Shown here piece by piece: positions 7,176-12,681 of a DNA stretch of 13,050 bases; within the stretch, counting starts at the first letter, position 1, and every line of letters begins with the position of its first letter. Made by a program: the position numbers and the translations under genes. The notes below the pieces were generated by a model, which was not told the DNA's origin, did not search any database, and worked only from the letters and a program-made list of their open reading frames with translations. The DNA comes from Verrucomicrobiota bacterium. GTDB lineage: Bacteria; Verrucomicrobiota; Verrucomicrobiia; Opitutales; UBA953. The stretch is taken from the NCBI GenBank assembly GCA_009924535.1, contig RFRI01000013.1:1-13050 (forward strand), read 5' to 3'.

Positions 7176-8363
7176 TCACTCGGCGCGGCGCGTCCAGCAG
7201 TCGGGCTCGGAACAGTCTCCGAGCTGGGAAGGCGTGAGGCGCGTCACCTTGCCGGTCACGCTGTCGACGACGACCAACCAGTCTCCCTGCGCGGCGACCA
7301 GGTGACGGCCGTCGGCGCACCACGAGGCGTGCGCGATGGACGCCGGGCTCTTCGTCGAGACGGGAGTCACCGTGCCGGCCGCGAGATCGAGCACGCCGAG
7401 ACGGAGAGCGCCAGCCTCCTGGTAGGTGAAGATGAGCTGGTTGGGGACGACGGGATTCCAGCGCGGTTCGGTGCTGTAATTGTGACCGGTGGACACGCGC
7501 TGCAACGCGCCGCCGGCGGAGCTCGCGAGGGTGATGCCGGGGCTGCCGGTCGGGCCGGCGGTCAGCGCGAAACGGGAACCATCGGGAGACCACGAGGGAT
7601 CGGTGTTCACCCACTGCATGCTGGGGGCCTTGATCACGCGCGTCGGCGCCTGGCCCTGCGGTCCGGCGACGAAGATATCCATGGTGCCTTTGTTGGAAGA
7701 AGCGAACGCGATACGCCCATCCGGACCGCTGCTCGCGGCGCCCAGCGCGCCGCGGACGTCGACGATCACCTTGGCGGCCTCGCCGATGCCGTTGGTCGAG
7801 AAGATCTCGGGCCAGTTGGAACGGAAGGAGGAGATGAAGAAGACGCGGGCGCCGTCGGCCGACCAGCGCGGGCCGATGGAGGTGTTGCGATACTTGGTCA
7901 GCTGCAGCGTCTTGGAGCGGGCCAGGTTGGTGACATAGATCTCGGCGCTGCCGGTGCGACGCGACACGAACGCGACCTTGGTCCCGGCGAAGAGCGGCTT
8001 GAGCTGCCAGCGACGACCGAGGCCCACGAGGGCGGCGTCGGCGACCTTCAGCGCGAGCTGATCCTCGTCCTTGGCCTCGACGTTCGTCGTGAAGGCGCAG
8101 ACCGGGCTATCGCAGGCGACGACGGCGGCGAGCCCGCTGCGACCGATGCGGACCTTGACGGAGGAACCGGGCGAGATCTCGATCGCGCCGTGCGTGGAAA
8201 GGGCGAACTGCACGAGACCACCCAGCACCGGATCGTCCGAGACGATCGCGACCGGCACGACCTTGCGGCTGATCGAGCCGTCGATCTCGGTATCGACCTT
8301 GATGTTGCCTTGGGCGAAGAGCGGCGAGACGAGGAAGGCGGCGAAGAGGGAAAGGAAGCGCAT
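7176..8363 (-). CDS. tolB: TolB-like periplasmic beta-propeller protein
   Basis: The 395-residue protein has an N-terminal signal peptide ('FLSLFAAFLVSPLFA', cleavage probably after residue 17), a TolB N-terminal domain (about 20-145, including 'ALSTHGAIEISPGSSVKVRI') and then PD40/WD40-like propeller blades. Blade signatures are 'KVAFVSRRTGSAEIYVTNL', 'GPRWSADGARVFFIS', 'GPDGRIAFASSNKGTMDIF', 'DPSWSPDGSRFALTAG' and 'HASWCADGRHLVAAQGDW'. TolB is the periplasmic part of the Tol-Pal system, which bridges inner and outer membranes during division. No tolQ, tolR, tolA or pal lies alongside, so it could be a TolB-like propeller with another role. Length is near the family norm (about 430). The C-terminus holds a 'CSEPDC' pair that may form a disulphide. 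Its stop lies six bases from the convergent GYF_2 gene, and its start is 63 bases from the divergent mrp. No Shine-Dalgarno is visible. Confidence 0.82.
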   Translation of the reverse strand: MRFLSLFAAFLVSPLFAQGNIKVDTEIDGSISRKVVPVAIVSDDPVLGGLVQFALSTHGAIEISPGSSVKVRIGRSGLAAVVACDSPVCAFTTNVEAKDEDQLALKVADAALVGLGRRWQLKPLFAGTKVAFVSRRTGSAEIYVTNLARSKTLQLTKYRNTSIGPRWSADGARVFFISSFRSNWPEIFSTNGIGEAAKVIVDVRGALGAASSGPDGRIAFASSNKGTMDIFVAGPQGQAPTRVIKAPSMQWVNTDPSWSPDGSRFALTAGPTGSPGITLASSAGGALQRVSTGHNYSTEPRWNPVVPNQLIFTYQEAGALRLGVLDLAAGTVTPVSTKSPASIAHASWCADGRHLVAAQGDWLVVVDSVTGKVTRLTPSQLGDCSEPDCWTRRAE

Positions 8364-8391
8364 CGAGCGGGTTTGTTTTGAGGTTAGCAGT

Positions 8392-8419
8392 TTGACCTAA
8401 GTTGGGCAGGGAGTTCAAT
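8392..8419 (+). promoter_or_regulatory. Candidate sigma-70-type promoter for mrp
   Basis: TTGACC at 8392-8397 (five of six to the -35 consensus) and TTCAAT at 8414-8419 (four of six to the -10) are spaced 16 bases. This lies in the 63-base gap between divergent tolB and mrp. Transcription would start close to the mrp ATG at 8427, giving a nearly leaderless message. AGGGAG at 8408-8413, 13 bases before the ATG, is the competing reading as a distant Shine-Dalgarno. This is a prediction by eye only. Confidence 0.35.
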
Positions 8420-8426
8420 CCCGCTG

Positions 8427-9515
8427 ATGTCGCTCGATAAGGAATCAGTCCAGAAGGCCCTCGGCCAGGTCCGCTACCCGGGCTACAGCCGCGACATCGT
8501 CTCCTTCGGCCTCGTCAAAGGCATCGAGGTCACCCACGAGGGCAAAGTCAGCGTCGGGCTGGCGGTCACGAGCGGCGACCCCGAGGTCCCGAAGAAACTC
8601 TACGCCGACATCGAGGCCGTCCTGCAGTCACTGGGCGCGAAGAACCCCGAGATCGCCATCACGGTGACGGTACCCAAGGGAGCCCCGCCCGCCGCCGGCG
8701 CCCCGGCGGCGACCGCCAAGCTCCCGGCCGATGCCGGCGTGGGCAAGGTGAAGCACATCATCGCCGTCGCCAGCGGCAAAGGCGGCGTCGGCAAGTCCAC
8801 TTTCGCCGTCAATCTTGCCTGCGCCCTCGCCCGGGCCCTCTCCGACCAAGGCCGCCCGGGCAAGGTCGGCCTGATGGACTGCGATATCTACGGCCCTTCG
8901 GTCCCCCTGATGATCGGCGTCAACGGCCGCCCCCTGCTGGACGGCGACACACTCATCCCGCTCGAGAACTTCGGCGTGAAGGTGATGTCGATGGGACTCC
9001 TCATCGACGCCGACGCCCCGGTGGTCTGGCGCGGCCCGATGATCATGAAGACAATCTCGCAGTTCGCCACCAACGTCCGCTGGGGCGAATTGGACGTCCT
9101 GCTGATCGACCTGCCCCCGGGTACGGGCGACGCGCAGCTTTCCATCGCCCAGTCGATGGCCCTCAGCGGCGCCATCATCGTGACCACCCCGCAGACGGCG
9201 GCGGTCGCGGTCGCCCTCCGCGGCGCGGCGATGTTCGCGAAAGTCGGCGTGCCCATCCTCGGCGTGGCCGAAAACATGAGCTTCCTGGAAGGCGCCGACG
9301 GCTCCCGCCAATACCTCTTCGGCCAAGGCGGCGGCCTGAAGGTCGCGACGGCCCTGCGTTCGATTCTCCTGGGCGAAGTCCCCCTCGACCAGACCATCCG
9401 CCAAGGCGGCGACCATGGCATCCCGGTGGTCATCAGCCACCCGGACAGCAATCCGGCCCGCGTTTTCCGCTCCGTGGGTCTGACGGTGCTCCAAGGCCTC
9501 GAAAAACAGGCGTAA
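8427..9515 (+). CDS. mrp: Mrp/ApbC/NBP35-type Fe-S cluster carrier ATPase
   Basis: The 362-residue P-loop ATPase loads Fe-S clusters onto target proteins in the cytoplasm. Residues about 5-85 are a DUF59/MIP18 domain ('GQVRYPGYSRDIVSFGLVKG'). A Pro/Ala-rich linker covers 85-108. The MinD/Mrp ATPase follows, with the deviant Walker A 'SGKGGVGKST' (116-125), 'DCDIYGPSVP' (151-160), 'WRGPMIMK' (201-208) and Walker B 'LLIDLPPGTGD' (225-235). The start ATG fits the family N-terminus. Unusually, the segment after 'GVAENMSF' (279-286) reads 'LEGADGSRQYLFGQGGG', where most Mrp proteins carry the cluster-binding CPxC. The only cysteines are C132 and C152. Some other bacterial Mrp proteins also lack this pair, so the protein may be functional by another mode of cluster binding. 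It is divergent from tolB. A small hairpin follows the stop. Confidence 0.95.
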   Translation: MSLDKESVQKALGQVRYPGYSRDIVSFGLVKGIEVTHEGKVSVGLAVTSGDPEVPKKLYADIEAVLQSLGAKNPEIAITVTVPKGAPPAAGAPAATAKLPADAGVGKVKHIIAVASGKGGVGKSTFAVNLACALARALSDQGRPGKVGLMDCDIYGPSVPLMIGVNGRPLLDGDTLIPLENFGVKVMSMGLLIDADAPVVWRGPMIMKTISQFATNVRWGELDVLLIDLPPGTGDAQLSIAQSMALSGAIIVTTPQTAAVAVALRGAAMFAKVGVPILGVAENMSFLEGADGSRQYLFGQGGGLKVATALRSILLGEVPLDQTIRQGGDHGIPVVISHPDSNPARVFRSVGLTVLQGLEKQA

Positions 9516-9516
9516 C

Positions 9517-9537
9517 CAAGCCGTCGCCTACGGCTTG
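9517..9537 (+). terminator. Weak hairpin after mrp, possible terminator
   Basis: CAAGCCGT (9517-9524) and ACGGCTTG (9530-9537) form a perfect 8-bp stem with a 5-base loop, starting two bases after the mrp TAA. The following sequence is only moderately T-rich (CATGTTCGTCATATTT), without a clean U-tract, so termination would be partial at best. Confidence 0.35.
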
Positions 9538-9573
9538 CATGTTCGTCATATTTGCCCCAACCTCGGGTCAAGA

Positions 9574-9795
9574 ATGAGCGACGTGCGACAAGCGACGAAG
9601 ACCGACGCCGATCTGGCGGCCCGTTCTTCCCTTTACGCCGAGTTCCTCGCCGAGCGCGAAGAGATCCTTCGTCATAAGTGGATCGAGTCCGAGAAAGCCG
9701 GACGCGACATCGGCTTCGAGCGCGCGCTGATCGACTGGACCCGCCACCATCGCGCCCGCTGGCGCGAACTCCGCCGCGTGGTCCGCGCGGCCTGA
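9574..9795 (+). CDS. Small conserved-looking protein (73 aa), possibly DUF4032-related
   Basis: The product is 73 residues, highly charged and with no membrane segment or signal peptide. It is predicted to be almost wholly helical. The central stretch 'HKWIESEKAGRDIGFERA' (34-51) followed by 'DWTRHHRARWRE' resembles the 'H(K/R)WxLSExAGxDVGxExA' segment I associate with DUF4032 and related small proteins; this is a recollection-level match, not a search result. The ATG at 9574 is preferred over the upstream in-frame ATG at 9535 because the extra 13 residues are cysteine/proline-rich and overlap the hairpin after mrp. There is no Shine-Dalgarno. Codon use matches its neighbours, supporting a real gene. 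It may share a transcript with mrp (58-base gap) and is followed by a strong hairpin. Confidence 0.7.
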   Translation: MSDVRQATKTDADLAARSSLYAEFLAEREEILRHKWIESEKAGRDIGFERALIDWTRHHRARWRELRRVVRAA

Positions 9796-9815
9796 GGCCC
9801 CGCCTCCCCGCCAAA

Positions 9816-9854
9816 CAGAAGGGCCGGCGCGCATCGCTGCGGCCGGCCCTTCTG
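9816..9854. terminator. Long hairpin between convergent genes, probable bidirectional terminator
   Basis: CAGAAGGGCCGGC (9816-9828) pairs with GCCGGCCCTTCTG (9842-9854), a perfect 13-bp stem. Inside it CGCA (9830-9833) pairs with TGCG (9838-9841) around a 4-base loop, with a single bulged base at 9829. It sits between the small protein's stop (9795) and the convergent rpmG stop (9873). Neither side has a T-run longer than three, so it is not a textbook intrinsic terminator, but its position and stability suggest it ends or protects both transcripts. Confidence 0.65.
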
Positions 9855-9872
9855 GCGTGAGGCGGAAAGAGC

Positions 9873-10043
9873 TTAGCCCTTGATCTCCTTGTGCAGCGTG
9901 TGGCGGCGCAGGGAGGGATTGTACTTCTTCAGTTCCACCTTCTCCTGGGAAAGCTTCTTGTTACGGGTGGTCATGTAACGGGAAGGGCGCTTGCCCTCCT
10001 TGCGGGCTTCGGTGCATTCAATGATAACGATTTCGCGAGCCAT
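9873..10043 (-). CDS. rpmG: Large-subunit ribosomal protein L33 (bL33)
   Basis: This 56-residue basic protein of the 50S subunit has the L33 pattern: N-terminal strand 'REIVIIECTEA', then 'SRYMTTRNKKLSQEKVELKK' and the C-terminal 'YNPSLRRHTLHKEIK'. Zinc-binding L33 proteins have two CxxC pairs; here only C10 remains (the partner position is A13 and the second pair is gone), so this is a C-minus, zinc-independent form. A longer first loop ('ARKEGKRPSRY') separates it from the E. coli type. The stop is TAA at 9873-9875 and the start ATG is at 10041-10043. No Shine-Dalgarno is visible. The bS22-like terminator at 10101-10134 lies upstream, so rpmG is transcribed separately, from a promoter I cannot identify within 10044-10100. 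Confidence 0.95.
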   Translation of the reverse strand: MAREIVIIECTEARKEGKRPSRYMTTRNKKLSQEKVELKKYNPSLRRHTLHKEIKG

Positions 10044-10100
10044 GGTTTGTGTCGGTTGGAAGGTTGAGGTTTGGGAACGGCCGAGGTCGGAGCAAGCCCG

Positions 10101-10134
10101 AAAAAGAGCCGGGCGGCCTTTTGGGCCGCCCGGT
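10101..10134 (-). terminator. Rho-independent terminator after the queF-xer-ispE-bS22 unit
   Basis: On the minus strand a 10-bp perfect GC stem (10109-10118 with 10124-10133, plus a closing G-T pair) has a 5-base loop and is followed by CTCTTTTT, the T-run at 10101-10105. It lies 22 bases past the bS22-like stop and has all the features of an intrinsic terminator for leftward transcription. Confidence 0.85.
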
Positions 10135-10155
10135 TCGTTCCGTGGGGTGGGTTAA

Positions 10156-10254
10156 TCAGCCCCAGAGACGCTTCTTATGGCGATTTTCCTTCGAGCGCTT
10201 GCGGCGCTTGTGCTTGTTCATCTTCAGACGACGCTTCTTCTTGAGGCTTCCCAT
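10156..10254 (-). CDS. AURKAIP1/COX24-domain ribosomal small protein (bS22-like)
   Basis: A 32-residue, extremely basic peptide (17 Lys/Arg and 2 His) opens 'MGSLKKKRRLKMNKHKRRKR'. This is the signature of the AURKAIP1/COX24 family: mitochondrial mS38 and bacterial bS22, which bind 16S rRNA in the small subunit. The 'KKRR-x-KM-x-KHK-x-RK' spacing is the recognisable core. The frame extends far upstream but there overlaps ispE, and the ATG at 10252-10254 gives the canonical family N-terminus. The gene starts 53 bases after the ispE stop on the same strand and is followed by the intrinsic terminator at 10101-10134, so it is the last gene of that unit or has its own promoter in the 53-base gap. 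The C-terminus 'HKKRLWG' has an unusual Trp-Gly end. Confidence 0.88.
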   Translation of the reverse strand: MGSLKKKRRLKMNKHKRRKRSKENRHKKRLWG

Positions 10255-10307
10255 GGGTGATAGTGACTCGCAACTTGGCGACCCCTCGGCCGACAGTAAA
10301 GCCGAAA

Positions 10308-11177
10308 CTAACCCGAAATAACGGTCTCTTGGACCCAGGCACCCGGCCCCCAGGCCTGTCGGACCTCTTCCCGCAAGCGGGCGTGGTCGAAACCGTCCGA
10401 GACGAAGGAAAAACAGGCGCTCCCACTGCCGGTCATCTGCCAATTCGCCCCGGTGCTTGGGCGGAAAGAAGCCAACCCGACAGGCAAGGCGAGGTACTTG
10501 GCGAAGACCGGAGCGGCCAGATCGTTGCCCAGAACCGACGGATCCGAAGCCGGCTGGGCTACCCAAGCGGCGAGTTCGGCCTCGGCCTGGGCTGCCGGAC
10601 GATAGTTTCCGGCCATGGCCAGAAGTCCGTAGGCCTCCGGCGTCGGAACCCCGAACGGAGGTTTCACGAGGACGACCTTCCGGCCGACCAAAGCGGCGCG
10701 GGCCGTGGCCGGCAGGATTTCCAGGCGCTCTCCCCTGCCCCGCATGACGGCCGCCTGGCCGCGCACGAAGAAAGCGCAATCGGAGCCGACCTCGGCGGCG
10801 ATCCCCTCGAGGACTTCCGCGCCAAGCGGAGCGCCGGAGGCTTCATCCAACAGACGCAACGCAGCCGCCGCGTCGGAACTGCCGCCGCCCAGGCCGGCGC
10901 CATGCGGCACCTTTTTGATAAGATGGAAATGCCCGACGATGGCGGAAGGCCGACGCTTGAGGTAAGCGGCGGCGGCTTTCAGCACGAGATTTGCGCCGTC
11001 GACCGGCAGCGACGCGTCGTCGCAGGACAGCCCGAGCGGCCGGCCGGGCTCGAGCGTCAACGTGTCCGCCAAAGCGAGCGGGGCCACGAGGCTGACAAGC
11101 TCATGGAAGCCGTCCTCACGCCGACCGGTGATGGCCAGCGAGAGATTCAGTTTCGCTTGGGCGGCTGAAACGAGCAC
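10308..11177 (-). CDS. ispE: 4-diphosphocytidyl-2-C-methyl-D-erythritol kinase IspE
   Basis: The product is a 289-residue GHMP-family kinase of the MEP isoprenoid pathway, phosphorylating the 2-hydroxyl of CDP-methylerythritol with ATP in the cytoplasm. Family motifs are 'AQAKLNLSLAITGRREDGFHE' without its last residue (residues 6-25, catalytic K9), the Gly-rich ATP loop 'VPHGAGLGGGSSDAAAALR' (90-108), 'GSDCAFFVRG' with D133 (131-140) and the C-terminal 'MTGSGSACFSF'. The start is placed at GTG (11175-11177), which puts the Lys at position 9 as usual. The only other close option is a CTG further upstream. GGAG lies 12 bases ahead of the GTG, a weak ribosome site. The gene is 49 bases downstream of xer and 53 bases upstream of the bS22-like gene, all on the minus strand. 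The MEP gene dxr lies 1.5 kb away on the other strand. Confidence 0.95.
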   Translation of the reverse strand: MLVSAAQAKLNLSLAITGRREDGFHELVSLVAPLALADTLTLEPGRPLGLSCDDASLPVDGANLVLKAAAAYLKRRPSAIVGHFHLIKKVPHGAGLGGGSSDAAAALRLLDEASGAPLGAEVLEGIAAEVGSDCAFFVRGQAAVMRGRGERLEILPATARAALVGRKVVLVKPPFGVPTPEAYGLLAMAGNYRPAAQAEAELAAWVAQPASDPSVLGNDLAAPVFAKYLALPVGLASFRPSTGANWQMTGSGSACFSFVSDGFDHARLREEVRQAWGPGAWVQETVISG

Positions 11178-11226
11178 AGGGCGAAGATGCTCCGGCCCGT
11201 CCGCGGAGGCGAGGCGAATCAGCGGC

Positions 11227-12168
11227 TCAGGCCCGCGGGTGCGACTTGCGATGCACCTCGCGCAACTTCGCGACGCTGAGGTGCGTGTAGATCTGCGTGG
11301 TGGAAAGCGAGGCGTGCCCGAGTTGTTCCTGCACGAGGCGGAGATCCGCACCGTTCGACAGGAGGTGCGTCGCGCACGCATGGCGCAGCTTGTGCGGCGT
11401 GAGGTCGGCCGGCAGGCCGGCCAGCGCGAGCTTGCGCTTGAGCATGAGCTGCACGGCGCGCGGATGCAGGCGACCGCCACGGGCGGCAAGCAACAACGGC
11501 TCTCCGCGGGCGGGCGCGCCGCGCAGGGCGAGGTAATCCTTCACGGCCTTCACTGCGCTGTCGCCCACGGGCACGACGCGTTCCTTCGAGCCTTTGCCCA
11601 TCAGCTTCACGAGGCCGGTGCCGAGATCAAGGTCGCCGCCGTCGATGCCGCAGAGTTCGGAGACGCGCAGGCCGCCGCCGTAAAGCAGTTCGAGGATCGC
11701 CATGTCGCGGGCGACTTCCTGCGGATCGTCTTTCTCGGAATCCTCCGCGGCGTCCATGAGCGAATCCGTCTGCGCTTCGGTCAGGAACTTCGGCAAGGAC
11801 TTCGGGAGCTTCGGCAGCACGAGGCCGGCCGCCGGCGTGGTGGTGATGCCGCCGCGCTCGCGCAGGTCGGCGAGGAAAGCACGTAGCGCCGAGACCTGGT
11901 TGTGCACCGAACGGCGGTTGTGCGTGCCCTGCCGCTCGATGACGAAGTCACGGAGGTTGCGCGCGGTCAGCTTGGACCAGTCGCCGTCCCATCCGCCGTT
12001 GGACTTCATCCACAGGGCGAAGCCCTTGAGCGAGCGCCCGTAGGTCAGGCACGAGAGCGCGGCGAGCCGACGGCCGGCGAGCTGCCGCGTAAGGAAATCG
12101 GACACCAAGGCCGAACCAGGCCAATCCGTCGGTTCCCCGTCGTCCGGCTGGACGGGGCGAGGCTTCAC
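11227..12168 (-). CDS. xerC: Tyrosine recombinase XerC/XerD
   Basis: This 313-residue site-specific recombinase has an N-terminal SAM-like core-binding domain (about 18-105, with 'LTYGRSLKGFALWMKSNG') and a catalytic domain. The full active-site set is present with Xer spacing: R168 ('GLRVSEL'), K192 ('GKGSKERVVP'), H259 and R262 ('PHKLRHACATH'), H285 ('LGHASL') and nucleophile Y294 ('TQIYTHL'). Length, spacing and the housekeeping setting fit chromosome-dimer resolution at dif by XerC or XerD, not a phage integrase. Sequence alone does not separate the two, so the symbol is tentative. The frame runs on into queF, but the GTG at 12166-12168 overlaps the queF stop in a GTGA and gives the usual length, so it is chosen. 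The C-terminus 'HRKSHPRA' matches Xer endings. No dif site is visible here. Confidence 0.9.
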   Translation of the reverse strand: MKPRPVQPDDGEPTDWPGSALVSDFLTRQLAGRRLAALSCLTYGRSLKGFALWMKSNGGWDGDWSKLTARNLRDFVIERQGTHNRRSVHNQVSALRAFLADLRERGGITTTPAAGLVLPKLPKSLPKFLTEAQTDSLMDAAEDSEKDDPQEVARDMAILELLYGGGLRVSELCGIDGGDLDLGTGLVKLMGKGSKERVVPVGDSAVKAVKDYLALRGAPARGEPLLLAARGGRLHPRAVQLMLKRKLALAGLPADLTPHKLRHACATHLLSNGADLRLVQEQLGHASLSTTQIYTHLSVAKLREVHRKSHPRA

Positions 12169-12578
12169 GGCTGCGGCTGCTTGCCGTGGACGGCACGCAC
12201 CGTGATGCCGATGCCACCACGGACGCCAAAGGCGCCGGTGACCTCGCACCACACCGGATCCAGGGCCGCGACGAGGTCGTCGAGGATTTTGTTCGTCAGG
12301 TGCTCGTGGAACATCCCCTGCTGGCGGAAGCTCCAATAATAAAGTTTGAGGGACTTCGACTCCACGATGCGCGGACCCGGCACGTAGCGGATCGTGATCT
12401 TCGCGAAATCCGGCTGGCCGGTCGCCGGACACAGGCAGGTGAACTCATCGGTCGACAGCTCGACGGTGTAGTTCCGGCCCGCGTTGCGGTTCGGGAAGGT
12501 CTCCAGCGTCTGCTGGGGCTTGTTCTGGGTGTTCCCGAGGTGGGAGAGCCCGGTGAGGTCCTGAGGCTGAGTGGCCAT
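12165..12578 (-). CDS. queF: NADPH-dependent preQ0 reductase QueF (short, type I)
   Basis: The 137-residue enzyme reduces the nitrile of 7-cyano-7-deazaguanine to preQ1 for queuosine synthesis in tRNA. It is a single tunnelling-fold domain (the YkvM-like short form). Catalytic residues are visible with the family spacing: C50 and D57 in 'FTCLCPATGQPDFA', E73 in 'VESKSLKLYYWSFR' (the QueF signature) and H91/E92 in 'FHEHLTNKILDDL'. 'GAFGVRGGIGI' (115-125) closes the domain. The ATG at 12576-12578 gives the normal length, and upstream sequence is unrelated. Its TGA overlaps the xer GTG by four bases, so the two are translationally coupled. It is the first gene of the minus-strand unit and diverges from dxr across 103 bases. 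I see no preQ1 riboswitch in that gap. Other queuosine genes (queC, queD, queE, tgt) are not in the window. Confidence 0.95.
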   Translation of the reverse strand: MATQPQDLTGLSHLGNTQNKPQQTLETFPNRNAGRNYTVELSTDEFTCLCPATGQPDFAKITIRYVPGPRIVESKSLKLYYWSFRQQGMFHEHLTNKILDDLVAALDPVWCEVTGAFGVRGGIGITVRAVHGKQPQP

Positions 12579-12681
12579 GCGGACAGGCAACCAATCCCGA
12601 CGAAAGAGACAAGCGTCGAACGGCGAAAGGTCCCGTTCGCCCCAAACTGCTTGCCTCATTCCGCTGCCACGGTTGCCTCGG

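Noticed and set aside
7302..8381. Plus-strand open frame of 359 codons across tolB.
   Set aside because: Antisense shadow; the minus strand has a signal peptide and propeller repeats.
8628..9814. Minus-strand open frames of about 290-310 codons across mrp.
   Set aside because: Shadows with His/Arg/Asp- or Arg/Ser-rich composition; Walker motifs are on the plus strand.
10156..10779. 207-codon minus-strand frame including the bS22-like gene.
   Set aside because: Everything upstream of 10254 overlaps ispE in another frame and is Arg/Gly-rich nonsense; only the last 32 codons are a gene.
12579..12681. Possible preQ1 riboswitch or operator ahead of queF; a 7-bp inverted repeat (12617-12623 with 12633-12639) and repeated TTGCCT before both queF and dxr.
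   Set aside because: No preQ1 aptamer layout is recognisable; the inverted repeat and TTGCCT copies are short enough to be chance in GC-rich DNA.
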